A stretch of DNA of 64,000 nt from Microbulbifer celer (GTDB lineage Bacteria; Pseudomonadota; Gammaproteobacteria; Pseudomonadales; Cellvibrionaceae), in assembly GCF_020991125.1 (NCBI RefSeq), contig NZ_CP087715.1, forward strand, positions 1,887,501 to 1,951,500. Reading direction: 5' to 3'. Both the position numbers and the translations under genes were made by a program. The notes under the pieces were generated by a model. It was not told the origin of the DNA, did not search any database, and saw only the letters and a list, made by a program, of their open reading frames with translations. Shown here piece after piece: positions 35,572-44,490 of this stretch (positions are counted from its first letter, which is position 1; every line of letters begins with the position of its first letter).

Positions 35572-36812
35572 TGCGTATACTTATCTACGAAGCAATGCCG
35601 GATATCGTCCGAGCCGATGTGATCATCCGTATTGCCCGAGATTACGAAGCTCAAGGGCATACCGTATTTCTTTTGCTTGATGAAAATGTCCATCTCCTCA
35701 AAAGAAATGAAATCGTACAACCGCACATTGTAAACTGCCTGAACGTAATTCGGTCTAAGCTACCGAAAACCGGAATTCCTTTCTTTGCCACACCAATAAA
35801 CCGCCCACTAAGTAAGAAGTTCCTGGAATCCCCCTCAGATAAAATCCTTGAGGAGATAGCTGCGTACAAGTCCAACTTTCACGAAAAAGCGCTTAAGAAT
35901 TTTCAGCCGGACACCATTATCATCTGGAATGGGCTGATGGACTATCAGCGCAATTTCATTGGTCTCGCCAAGAACGTCAACCCAAGGCAAAAATTTTCAT
36001 TTTTAGAATCCGGCTGGTTCCCGCAGAAAAACACCTACTATTCGGATCCTGAAGGGGTAAATGCCGCAAGTTCACTATCCAGAGTATCTCCTCCTCCCCT
36101 GACCCCAGAGCAAACAGCCAAGATCAAGAAGTGGAAGGAGCAGTATCGCGACAGCTACGGAGCACCGAAAATCTGTGACAAGGGGTACTATTTCATTCCC
36201 CTGCAACTAGAAACCGATACCAACATCACCCTATTTTCCCCCTTCAAAAGTATGGAAGAGCTTTTGCTGTGGGTTCTCGAAAATACCGACTCTGAACGGA
36301 CAATTATTGTTCGACCACACCCGCTCAGCGACTGCGATCATAAAGAGTTCAGCAAGCTGAGTGATCGAATACAAGTCGATGGAAAAACCCCGCTTCAGAG
36401 TCTTCTCGCAGAATCCCACGCAGTGATTGGAATCAATAGCACCGTATTACTGGAAAGCCTGATTTTCGAAAAGCCGACCATCGCTTTGGGCCAAGGAGTT
36501 TTTCAGCATAGCAAAGCAATCTATTTGCAACCGCAGGATACCCCCATCCCTAGAAAACTGGATAGCACCTTCTCTCCAATAGAGAAGCAGGAGGCATTCC
36601 TGTACTACCTAAAGGAACGTCAGCGCCCTATTCCTACAGCCGGCGTCAGTATAAACCGCACACTACAGACAACCGGTATTGAAACCACTAAGTACAGTGA
36701 ACTAGAACAAGTTGTAAGCTCAGTAAAAATACGCGCAAGACAATATCTAAACTTATTGTCTTCCTGCTTACCGTGGCGTGGCGTGACAACTAGCCTCTCT
36801 AAAAGAGAATGA
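35571..36812 (+). CDS. Capsule polysaccharide synthesis protein, KpsS/KpsC-like
   Basis: A 413-residue protein with the marks of the Capsule_synth (PF05159) group: FLESGWFPQKNTYYSDPEGVNAASSL in the N-terminal half, then RPHPLSDCDH and VIGINSTVLLESLIFEKPTIALGQGVF. KpsS and KpsC in E. coli group 2 capsules are Kdo transferases that build the lipid-linked poly-Kdo primer. By analogy this protein may initiate or link the polymer, but divergent members of the family act differently, so the substrate is inferred. It ends the plus-strand export operon. Confidence 0.75.
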   Translation: MRILIYEAMPDIVRADVIIRIARDYEAQGHTVFLLLDENVHLLKRNEIVQPHIVNCLNVIRSKLPKTGIPFFATPINRPLSKKFLESPSDKILEEIAAYKSNFHEKALKNFQPDTIIIWNGLMDYQRNFIGLAKNVNPRQKFSFLESGWFPQKNTYYSDPEGVNAASSLSRVSPPPLTPEQTAKIKKWKEQYRDSYGAPKICDKGYYFIPLQLETDTNITLFSPFKSMEELLLWVLENTDSERTIIVRPHPLSDCDHKEFSKLSDRIQVDGKTPLQSLLAESHAVIGINSTVLLESLIFEKPTIALGQGVFQHSKAIYLQPQDTPIPRKLDSTFSPIEKQEAFLYYLKERQRPIPTAGVSINRTLQTTGIETTKYSELEQVVSSVKIRARQYLNLLSSCLPWRGVTTSLSKRE

Positions 36813-36977
36813 CTAGTGGTGCATGCGGAAAGTTCTATAACGGTTCGCTTCCCCGAAACGCCCTGCTCTGTGCTGAGAAAGCTTGAAACAGAACCACTAT
36901 TCCTGCTCCCCCCTTGGGCCTGCACACTTTGGCTATGCTCCTTTGTTACCAGACTTTCCGCATGGACCACCAGGAGA

Positions 36978-37622
36978 TCAAAGCTCAGTAGCATGCTCTT
37001 TTCGAGCACGCGTTAAACCTTCAAGACAGGCATCAATACACTCAAAATCTAGGTTTCCAATCTGCTCCAGAGGAAGCTCCCACCACCGTAACTCCAGCAA
37101 CTGAGAGATTATCTCAGCTCCGAAGCGGTAGCGGATTGTCCGCGCGGGAACGCCTCCGACAATTGCATACGCTGGAACATCCGAAGTAACGACCGCTCCC
37201 GCAGCTATCACCGCACCATCACCTACTGTGATTCCACTGCCAATTGAAGCTTTGGCGCCTATCCAAACGTCATTGCCAATTTCTGTCTTAGGGTGAAACT
37301 GCCAACGCTTTCTGCTTACCTTTGCATATGCCGGATCTTTCATAAATAATGAAGAAGCATACTGAAACGGATGTGTGCTGAGGAAGTCCACTGGGTGCTT
37401 TGCTGTTCCCACTTCCACCTGCCGTCCAATACTACAAAATCGCCCAAGAATAGCGTTAGAATAAATAACGGTTCCCACATTTATATAGGTATACCTACCG
37501 ATAGTGGTTCCACCGTACACTGTCGCGTAATCAGCGATATCTACGGGATGTTCCAATTGAGCAGACTTCGCTACCCCAGCTGTCGAAGCTACCCGACCAA
37601 AATCAGCAGCGTTATCTGACAT
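36978..37622 (-). CDS. Hexapeptide-repeat O-acetyltransferase (CatB/XAT type)
   Basis: A 214-residue left-handed beta-helix acyltransferase. Hexapeptide rungs run through [26 protein letters not shown] and [31 protein letters not shown]. The family catalytic His is probably in [15 protein letters not shown], and the C-terminal [13 protein letters not shown] closes the coil. Xenobiotic acetyltransferases share this fold, but in a polysaccharide cluster the natural reading is O-acetylation of the surface polymer using acetyl-CoA. ATG at 37622 has AGG seven bases upstream. It converges on the export operon. Confidence 0.85.
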   Translation of the reverse strand: MSDNAADFGRVASTAGVAKSAQLEHPVDIADYATVYGGTTIGRYTYINVGTVIYSNAILGRFCSIGRQVEVGTAKHPVDFLSTHPFQYASSLFMKDPAYAKVSRKRWQFHPKTEIGNDVWIGAKASIGSGITVGDGAVIAAGAVVTSDVPAYAIVGGVPARTIRYRFGAEIISQLLELRWWELPLEQIGNLDFECIDACLEGLTRARKEHATEL

Positions 37623-37710
37623 ATCTCTACCTGCTTTTAAATCTCATTTATTTTGTACAGCATGACCTCTTTATCAAAAACGGGATCAGACCAGCACTTC
37701 CCAATCAGTG

Positions 37711-39189
37711 TCAAGAAACCCTTTTAAACAGCGTCTTAAAAACCACTCTAACATCAATCAGAATCTGAGCGGGTCTTTCTAGAATTTTAAATATGTTTCT
37801 CTTGACGAAATTCCTTTCGACCAAATACTTATACTCTGGATAGGTTGTTCTCACCACATTTCCTTGTGGACGAGCGCTGGCACACCCACTGAAAGCCTTA
37901 GATAGCTTCTGCGCCGAAGCAGCTGTCAACTTCTCTTCAACCAGGCAGCCGTGAATACAGTAGTTCATGAAATTTATAAATTTGTCATACTCGTTCAGAC
38001 TTAATTCAGCTGAATAATTCTCATCCAGAATATAGCTTGCAACATCTTCAGCCTGAGAGAATTCATAAGAGAAACCTTTCGAAGCGAAAAAGGCCGAACT
38101 ACTAACTATTGGCTTTTTTCCGAGAAAGGCTGCCTCTAGTGCAGATTGGGAGCATATTGAAACAAAGGCTATGCAGCCTTCTATCAACATACTTAAGTTC
38201 TCTGACTCTATTAGTTTAATTCTTTTTCTGTTTTTTTCTGAAAGCTCTCTAACAAAACCTTGAATTACTTCTTCTGTAAGAGACACCTCTCGGGATAGCT
38301 TTACCTTTTCCCACGGATGTACTTTGACAAAAACATCTAAATCCGTTTTATTTAGGAGATCTTTAATTATTGTTAGATAGATATCGGTACTTGCTACTTT
38401 CGGGTATCTACTATTCAAGAGAGAGTAATCATTTATCACCTGGCAAGCGATCAAAACATAACCGCAGCTATTCAGCTGACTAACCGCATGACTCGGCTGC
38501 TTTACATTCTTGTTACGCTGGGAAACATTAGATAGATAACCTGAGGATACTTTCCATTTGGCGGCATCAACAATATCGGCTTTTTCCCTGAAAAATTTGA
38601 CATCTGATTTGTTTGGCAACGGAGAATACCGGTTTTCGAGGTAGTAATGCGCCCCTGTAAAGAAGCTTTCCACTAACAGCGGCTCGGTCGGCAGTAGCTC
38701 ACAGCACTTGGTCAAGGCTCTTGTTGAAATACTTGCCCCAGAAAAAATAATGACGTAACGGTATTTGTCCGTCGAAGATAAATTCATCCATAAATCGATC
38801 CAATACATCGCAAGAGCGTAAGACGTAATCAGCAATGAATGATGGTTCTTGTACACAAATCTTATGAGATCTTCAACATTTAGATACTTATAACTTGACA
38901 GGCCGTCAAAGATTAATTCATCAAGAAGCTCGTATTCAACGACATTATTTACATTTATACCGTTGCATTCAAAGTCAACCATCTCATCTTCATCGAGATC
39001 TCTCAGACTGTCGATGTACGGAGCCAGCTCTTCCCGCTGAATACAATCCCTAATGCGTACATTTCTTAAGTTTTTAGATTGAGAAAATTCTTTATAGCGG
39101 ATCTGACATTTATCCAGGTATTCAAATAAGCTGGAAAAATTCTTTCTGTGAATATGAACCGGATCCGAGATTAAAATATCTGCTTTCAT
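37711..39189 (-). CDS. Capsule-synthesis-like protein, AT-rich gene
   Basis: About 492 residues starting at ATG 39189 (MKADILISDPVHIHRKNF). The N-terminal half is unfamiliar; the C-terminal half has FVKVHPWEKV and SICSQSALEAAFLGKKPIVSSSAF, the nucleotide-sugar-like region seen in capsule-synthesis and CDP-glycerol transferase proteins. It is probably a glycosyl- or phosphotransferase of the surface polymer, but the class is uncertain. The start lies inside the previous gene, an overlap of 68 bp. Codon use is clearly AT-rich compared with the flanks of the island. Confidence 0.65.
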   Translation of the reverse strand: MKADILISDPVHIHRKNFSSLFEYLDKCQIRYKEFSQSKNLRNVRIRDCIQREELAPYIDSLRDLDEDEMVDFECNGINVNNVVEYELLDELIFDGLSSYKYLNVEDLIRFVYKNHHSLLITSYALAMYWIDLWMNLSSTDKYRYVIIFSGASISTRALTKCCELLPTEPLLVESFFTGAHYYLENRYSPLPNKSDVKFFREKADIVDAAKWKVSSGYLSNVSQRNKNVKQPSHAVSQLNSCGYVLIACQVINDYSLLNSRYPKVASTDIYLTIIKDLLNKTDLDVFVKVHPWEKVKLSREVSLTEEVIQGFVRELSEKNRKRIKLIESENLSMLIEGCIAFVSICSQSALEAAFLGKKPIVSSSAFFASKGFSYEFSQAEDVASYILDENYSAELSLNEYDKFINFMNYCIHGCLVEEKLTAASAQKLSKAFSGCASARPQGNVVRTTYPEYKYLVERNFVKRNIFKILERPAQILIDVRVVFKTLFKRVS

Positions 39190-40099
39190 TTTTTTCAACA
39201 ACCGCTTGATAAACCGAGTGATAATTGCTTACAACATCCTGCCACGACAACACAGAAGTAAAGGAAAGTGATTTTTTTAAGGCGAAAAAGTCAGATATAT
39301 CCTCGGCAGCAACATCCAGATCCTGATCAATGAACAGACCGTTTTCTCCAAGGGACGGCCGAACATAGTCAACAGCCATACCAACACGGGTCGAGAAGAT
39401 AGGTGTTTGAGTGTACACAGCTTCAGGTATACAGGCGGGTCCACCTTCAAAGTTCGAAAGTATCAACAGGGCGTCAATTCTGGCATAGGCATCTGGCATA
39501 AGGCGGTAGGGTAAAAACTCATAGCAGTCGACCTCAAAGCCCATTGACTCGAGTTTTTTGGCATCAACCAAACGATCCTTCCCCACGAGAAAAAAGCGGA
39601 AACGTTCGGGAGGCAAGCGCTTCGCAATTTCATACAACCGAAACTCGCCTTTCACTCCCCGGCCATAGCGGCGGGAAAAGAACCCTAAAGTTACCTTTTC
39701 ATCCCGCAAGCGAACCCGAACCTTGTCATTGAATACCTCGGTATTAATACCATGTGGAATTACAACAGTATTGTCGATTTGGTGCCGACTACTTAGAAGC
39801 CTTTCTTGCTCGGAGTTTAAGCACACCACAGCAGCAGAGTCACGATAAGCCGCGATGAACTGCTCCAGGTTAAGCCACCCATCATGATCTTTCGGGTCGT
39901 GATGTACCGTGCAGACAGAGTTTTGCGGGATAGATTTTGAGATATGAGGGCGATGATGATGATACACATCACACCCTTCGATGGGATCAGGAGAGACGAA
40001 ATGCTCTACAGAAGGCGGCGCGTATTTCTTGAAGTATCCAATAAAGGCGTCGAATATTGAGCTTTGGACTGAATTGCCCATCACATGGTTGATCTTCAT
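39122..40099 (-). CDS. Glycosyltransferase family 4 (GT-B)
   Basis: A 325-residue GT-B enzyme: MKINHVMGNSVQSS at the start, an Asp/His-rich acceptor half (YHHHRPH), VVIPHGINTEVFN in the linker, then LGFFSRRYGRGVKGEF and LLILSNFEGGPACIPEAVYTQTPIF. The E-x7-E position is degenerate (EGGPACIPE). It acts in the cytoplasm on an unknown acceptor. It precedes the capsule-synthesis-like gene on the same strand, with which its 3' end overlaps. A 6-bp inverted repeat lies just upstream of the start. Confidence 0.85.
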   Translation of the reverse strand: MKINHVMGNSVQSSIFDAFIGYFKKYAPPSVEHFVSPDPIEGCDVYHHHRPHISKSIPQNSVCTVHHDPKDHDGWLNLEQFIAAYRDSAAVVCLNSEQERLLSSRHQIDNTVVIPHGINTEVFNDKVRVRLRDEKVTLGFFSRRYGRGVKGEFRLYEIAKRLPPERFRFFLVGKDRLVDAKKLESMGFEVDCYEFLPYRLMPDAYARIDALLILSNFEGGPACIPEAVYTQTPIFSTRVGMAVDYVRPSLGENGLFIDQDLDVAAEDISDFFALKKSLSFTSVLSWQDVVSNYHSVYQAVVEKNESRYFNLGSGSYSQKEFFQLI

Positions 40100-40113
40100 G
40101 CTTCGTCGAAAAT

Positions 40114-40130
40114 GTAATGTATGTCATTAC
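40114..40130 (-). promoter_or_regulatory. Small inverted repeat before the 40.1-kb glycosyltransferase
   Basis: GTAATG and CATTAC form a perfect 6-bp inverted repeat with a 5-base spacer, 15 bases before the ATG at 40099. It may be an operator or leader hairpin. The remaining gene-free stretch to 40509 is AT-rich; I see no reliable gene, promoter or repeat in it. Confidence 0.3.
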
Positions 40131-40509
40131 CTTATACTAACCAATCATGAAAAACTGATGACGGAACGATTACTATATCATTACTCGGCTCGTTGGACTT
40201 AGATATGAATTAAGTGAACCAAGCCGAGAATAATGTATTAGAAAATTAAATTAGTATAGCTGCCTCCTCCTGTGTGGATTACCTTCTGAAAGGTTCAGAC
40301 GACAGCTACCCTAACATATAGAGACCGCCTGAGAGCCGTGCTTGTGCTAAAGGTGGGGAAAGCTGATTGCTTACTTAACCTACCAAGAATATATTCCACC
40401 TGGGCATGGAGGCCCCCCAAAAATTTTAGGACGCTGTGGATTCAAAGTTTCTGTCAGGCTATAGTGGCAGTCTGCTCTGGGCTAAATACTTCCATCATTG
40501 TTAGCACCC

Positions 40510-41802
40510 TCAAATATGCTTTGTGATCTCGGTAAAAAGATCAGAAGGAGTAAGCGTCTTCCATTCACTCATAGAAAAGCCAACTTCAGGTGACCTACTC
40601 AAAGCAGTCTCGGTGTAACCCTCATTTGCGCCCCCCCCCTCATCATCATCAGAAAGAAATATATATGAAGAAGGTTTACCCACGACATACTCTAAATCAT
40701 GCTTTTGCACAACTAATATCGTTGCAGGAGTTTTACTAAACAAGGCCTCACTAGCAATAGCGGAGACATCGCAAATAACGGACTTGTAACGAGAAAGATT
40801 CAGTGTTGAGGCAATTTTTACATTGACACGCGAAAGATTTTTATCAAACTTAATCCTCCGTGCCGTATAATGTCTTTCAACTACCGACCCTTCTTGCAAT
40901 TCAAGACTTATATCAATACTAGGAAATTGAGATTGCAAATACTCCAAGAGGGAATCCAATTTCTCATACATAGACCGGTCTCTAATACCGGTAGATGGAT
41001 GGGGCCTAATTATCAGTGACTCAGGATTTTCAGCCTGCACAATCTCCTTCAATGCCGCCTTTGTCTTTTCGACTGGTAAGCTGGAATACTTTTCTCCATC
41101 TAACACACCTTCCCAAGTCGGAGCATAAAGTAATCCGCTGCTTAAAGCATCATTATTTTCTCCTGAATGAATTGCATATGGCATACCGATTTTTAAACAC
41201 TTATTTTTTGCATCTTGTTCGTGCAAAACTCCCGAGTTAGCAAGCTTGGCTACAGACCTCGGCCCCGCTACCAACAAATAATCATACATTCGAAATAACG
41301 GGTGTTCACAGGCCTTCTTCTCACTTTGCCCATGCCCCACAAAGACATGCGTTGCAGAGCGATTCAACATCAGAGCACAATTACTAATTGAGTTAAACAC
41401 ATAAAATATGCGACTTACATTTATTGGTGCCAGCTCACTAACAAAGTTTACTCCACAGAACGACACACCCATTTCGCGCAACTTCGACGAATAAAGACGA
41501 CGGGATCTCTTATATCGAATATATACAACAGCAACCTTTTTTACATCAAAAAACCCGCAATCAAACCAACGCTGAACTTGAAATACACTACTCTCGTCTT
41601 CATTGTCCACAAAAACGATATTTTCATACCGTTTACATAGATTTTCCAACTGAACTTTCGCGCTCACTCCGAATACGCGCCCTGTGAAATATCTCCCCTT
41701 GTCGCAAACGAGCGCAAAATCCGTTATATGCAGCCTTCTTGCTATAAACCAGGCAACCGAACCCAAATAATTGATAAGCCGTCTTGCAAAATAACCTTTC
41801 AC
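40510..41802 (-). CDS. CDP-glycerol glycerophosphotransferase-like protein
   Basis: A 430-residue protein of the Glyphos_transf type (PF04464-like). Marks are FVGHGQSEKKA (the GHG/HGT donor-site histidine), LLYAPTWEG, SLIIRPHPSTG and VICDVSAIASEALFSKTP near the C terminus. TagB/TagF relatives transfer glycerol-phosphate from CDP-glycerol onto a polymer or primer. An in-frame run of nine G sits at codon ~388; shifted frames stop within about a dozen codons and would remove the last ~40 residues. The gene follows the bifunctional TagF-like gene by 16 bp on the same strand. Confidence 0.75.
   Translation of the reverse strand: MKGYFARRLINYLGSVAWFIARRLHITDFALVCDKGRYFTGRVFGVSAKVQLENLCKRYENIVFVDNEDESSVFQVQRWFDCGFFDVKKVAVVYIRYKRSRRLYSSKLREMGVSFCGVNFVSELAPINVSRIFYVFNSISNCALMLNRSATHVFVGHGQSEKKACEHPLFRMYDYLLVAGPRSVAKLANSGVLHEQDAKNKCLKIGMPYAIHSGENNDALSSGLLYAPTWEGVLDGEKYSSLPVEKTKAALKEIVQAENPESLIIRPHPSTGIRDRSMYEKLDSLLEYLQSQFPSIDISLELQEGSVVERHYTARRIKFDKNLSRVNVKIASTLNLSRYKSVICDVSAIASEALFSKTPATILVVQKHDLEYVVGKPSSYIFLSDDDEGGGANEGYTETALSRSPEVGFSMSEWKTLTPSDLFTEITKHI
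40631..40639 (-). repeat. G9 homopolymer inside the glycerophosphotransferase gene
   Basis: Nine consecutive C on the plus strand are nine G in the coding strand (GAG GGG GGG GGC), immediately after three GAT codons. One extra G leads to CGC AAA TGA and stop; one lost G reaches TGA about eleven codons later. This is the layout of a slipped-strand contingency switch. Confidence 0.9.
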
Positions 41803-41818
41803 CTAAATAACCTATACT

Positions 41819-44020
41819 TTAAAAAATTCTCTCTATTAAGTTTCTCGAGGAATTCCCATCATCCATTGATGTGTATTTTTTTATAAGTGACTCGAGCTCT
41901 AGATTTCCGACGTTATTAGCGCTCTTAAACTGGTTGATTTTCGACTCCAGCTCCTCCTGAGTTTCACAGTAAAACTCTCCAAACTCTTCTTGCAAATTTA
42001 AATAGATCCCTCTATATTCCTGATACTCTATGAAATCGTAACAATACAAAAACACTTGCCTGCCTAAATTCATATAATCAAATACCGAAGAGGAGTAATC
42101 TGACACTAGAATATCCGAGGCAATATACAAATCTTCTACGATTGGATATTTGTCGGCAGTCAGCACTCTGTCTTTCAGGTCAGTTCGAAGCTCCTGAACT
42201 TTCTTCTTAAAATAGTGAGAGCGCACAATCAGATATGAATTCTCCCCTGCAGCACAAAGCAAACTGTCCACTTCTAAACTGGGCACGTGATTACGATCGT
42301 AGTCACGAAATGTAGGCATATACAAAATGACGAAGGCGTCCGAAGGAATACCCAAGCTCTCCCGAACTGCTATACATTCCTCAAAAGAAGAGTTTTTCAA
42401 GCGATCATTTCGCGGATAACCAATCTCTAGAAGTTGGTAATTAAACGGGAACGCTCCGCGCCATATTTCACTAGAATAGGTGTTCGACGAAATTACATAA
42501 TCCCATCTTGCGCACCTATGAGCAAACAACTTGGGGGACATATCATTTGCTTTCGATTCGCGAATGAGGTCATACCCCATTTTCTTAATAGGAGTACCGT
42601 GTTTAGTTTGTATATGTATCTGCCCCTGTCGTTTTATTAAAAAATTGGGGAAATTGGCATTATTGATGAAATACTTAGCTACCGCCATAGTGTAGTAATA
42701 CTTTAGAGAGTTCGGACTAATAACTTGATAACCCGGCACAATTTCCGCACCATTCTTCACAATCCAATATTGCTCAATATCGGGGCGCAGTTGCATTAGC
42801 TCGTCTGAAATAGCTTTTGGGTTACATGCTATTTGGCTATCCCAATAAGCAGAAAAAACGGCCACATTCGTTTTGATAGGCAACCTAATGAAAACATACT
42901 GATATAACTTTGGATAAAGAAATTTCTTGATTCGTGATTCCTGTTTTTTAACCCACGAAGTCACACGTGTCTTAGTCGACACCGCCTTCCTCACTAAAGG
43001 CCTTACTTTTTTAAACAACCAGAGAAATCCGGAGCTTCCCCGCATAAGGACTGGGTATCTCCAACGTAACCTTGGATCTCTTGAAAAGTCAAAATCACTT
43101 AAATCATATCGCAGTGCATTCGCGTGTCTAATGATTTCTTCTCTTGCCTGTAGTGCAAATGTAGTCCGTAAATGCTGAGGAAGCCTATCTACCCTCTCAA
43201 ACGACATGTTTACAATGTGTTCTACGAAGCGGAAAAAGCACTCCCTTCTACACTCCTCATTTAAAATCGAACCCTCAGACTCAACCTGTCTTGAAAATAG
43301 TTCAGCATAGCGCTCGAATATCTCAAAGTGCTTATCAGTTGAAGAGTTAAGAATTGAGCCTGGGCGCTGGTAATAATAGTAGCCACAATAGTTTTCTAAA
43401 GTAATCTTTGCTTTTAATGACAGAATAAAGTAAGTCCAAGGTATATCCTCATAATATCCCTCTCCAAACGCAATACCTTCACGGCGAATAAAATCAAGTC
43501 TATAAAGCTTATTCCATGCAACATTCAAGTTCTTGAAAATCTCAATCCGATCAGTATTTGTTAGCTGCTTATCAGAGTAACTTTCAAATAAGTCTGTTCG
43601 CCAATTCATTCGAGTATAGCCGGATGGCCAAACCCGCTTATGGTTAAAAATGACAACATCAGAACTGTGCTTTTGCGCATTGAGCAACGAGCGCTGAATA
43701 AGATCTGACTCAATCCAATCGTCACTATCAACAAACAGAATATAGCTTCCAGAAGCTGCGTCAATTCCAGTGTTTCGCGCGGCCCCCAACCCTTTATTCT
43801 GTTTGTGTGTGATAACTTTAAAAGTTACGTCGCCATTCTTCTTCGCAACTTCGTGACAAATAGCAGCGCTATTATCAGTTGAACAGTCATCAACAATAAT
43901 TATCTCTAAGTTCTTATAGCTTTGAGCAACAATCGAATTCAAACACTTTCGAACTTGCCCCTGAACATTATATACAGGAACAACAACACTCACGACAAAA
44001 TCGTTCTTTTTCATAATCAT
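41819..44020 (-). CDS. GT2 glycosyltransferase fused to CDP-glycerol glycerophosphotransferase
   Basis: A 733-residue two-domain protein. Residues ~8-250 are a GT-A family 2 domain (VSVVVPVYNVQGQV, VDDCSTDNS, the DSDDW metal-binding motif). Residues ~370-730 are a TagF/Glyphos_transf domain with IQTKHGTPIKKMGYD, YMPTFRDY and DILVSDYSSSVFDYMNLGRQVFLY. The fusion resembles polymerases of glycerol-phosphate-sugar capsules, in which one domain adds a sugar and the other glycerol phosphate (known for Actinobacillus and Neisseria capsule polymerases). ATG at 44020 or 44014 is possible. tagD lies 27 bp upstream and would supply the donor. Confidence 0.88.
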   Translation of the reverse strand: MIMKKNDFVVSVVVPVYNVQGQVRKCLNSIVAQSYKNLEIIIVDDCSTDNSAAICHEVAKKNGDVTFKVITHKQNKGLGAARNTGIDAASGSYILFVDSDDWIESDLIQRSLLNAQKHSSDVVIFNHKRVWPSGYTRMNWRTDLFESYSDKQLTNTDRIEIFKNLNVAWNKLYRLDFIRREGIAFGEGYYEDIPWTYFILSLKAKITLENYCGYYYYQRPGSILNSSTDKHFEIFERYAELFSRQVESEGSILNEECRRECFFRFVEHIVNMSFERVDRLPQHLRTTFALQAREEIIRHANALRYDLSDFDFSRDPRLRWRYPVLMRGSSGFLWLFKKVRPLVRKAVSTKTRVTSWVKKQESRIKKFLYPKLYQYVFIRLPIKTNVAVFSAYWDSQIACNPKAISDELMQLRPDIEQYWIVKNGAEIVPGYQVISPNSLKYYYTMAVAKYFINNANFPNFLIKRQGQIHIQTKHGTPIKKMGYDLIRESKANDMSPKLFAHRCARWDYVISSNTYSSEIWRGAFPFNYQLLEIGYPRNDRLKNSSFEECIAVRESLGIPSDAFVILYMPTFRDYDRNHVPSLEVDSLLCAAGENSYLIVRSHYFKKKVQELRTDLKDRVLTADKYPIVEDLYIASDILVSDYSSSVFDYMNLGRQVFLYCYDFIEYQEYRGIYLNLQEEFGEFYCETQEELESKINQFKSANNVGNLELESLIKKYTSMDDGNSSRNLIERIF

Positions 44021-44047
44021 CTATCTTAATCTACTGTAGAAGAGCAA

Positions 44048-44446
44048 TCAGTTGGCAGCGGTTGATCTAACTACATCGATTATCTCAGATGTTGAAATGC
44101 CCTCAGTTCTCGGAAAATATTGAATTTTGCAGAGATTTGAAAACTGATCAAATCGACCTCTCCAGTCATCCCCCATTACCAATATATCGGCGTTAAATTG
44201 AGTGATGTATTCACCTTTTAGCTCTAACGATTCCTCCAAGAAAACTTCATCGACACAGTGGAGTGACTCCACAATTTTCAACCGGTCATCCTGGCTATAA
44301 ATAGGGGGACGCCCCTTTTTGCTGATGTTTAGCGCGTCTGAAGATACACCTACAATTAAGTGATCTCCCAGCTCTTTTGCTCGCTCCAGAATGTTTACAT
44401 GCCCAATATGGAAAACATCAAACGTTCCAAAAGTGATGACTTTCAT
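44048..44446 (-). CDS. tagD: Glycerol-3-phosphate cytidylyltransferase
   Basis: A 132-residue cytidylyltransferase that makes CDP-glycerol from CTP and glycerol 3-phosphate. The nucleotidyltransferase motif is GTFDVFHIGHVNIL (residues ~7-20), and RTEGIST near residue 114 is the second signature. Length and motifs match TagD of Gram-positive wall teichoic acid synthesis. It lies just upstream of the TagF-like fusion and 44 bp downstream of nadK, on the same strand. It is the strongest single piece of evidence that the polymer made here contains glycerol phosphate. Confidence 0.9.
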   Translation of the reverse strand: MKVITFGTFDVFHIGHVNILERAKELGDHLIVGVSSDALNISKKGRPPIYSQDDRLKIVESLHCVDEVFLEESLELKGEYITQFNADILVMGDDWRGRFDQFSNLCKIQYFPRTEGISTSEIIDVVRSTAAN

Positions 44447-44490
44447 ATTTACCCCTGACTCAATTTAATATTTGTTTCAAAACTTAAGAC

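Noticed and set aside
36813-36977. Promoter or terminator between the export operon and the acetyltransferase
   Set aside because: No stem with a T-run and no good -35/-10 pair could be found in this convergent gap.
39502-39509. GGCGGTAG, resembling the ops element of JUMPstart sequences
   Set aside because: It lies inside a glycosyltransferase gene and on the strand opposite to transcription, so it cannot act as a leader element.
40338-40526. 62-codon plus-strand frame in the AT-rich gap
   Set aside because: Overlaps the end of the glycerophosphotransferase-like gene, with no family motif and no clear ribosome binding site.
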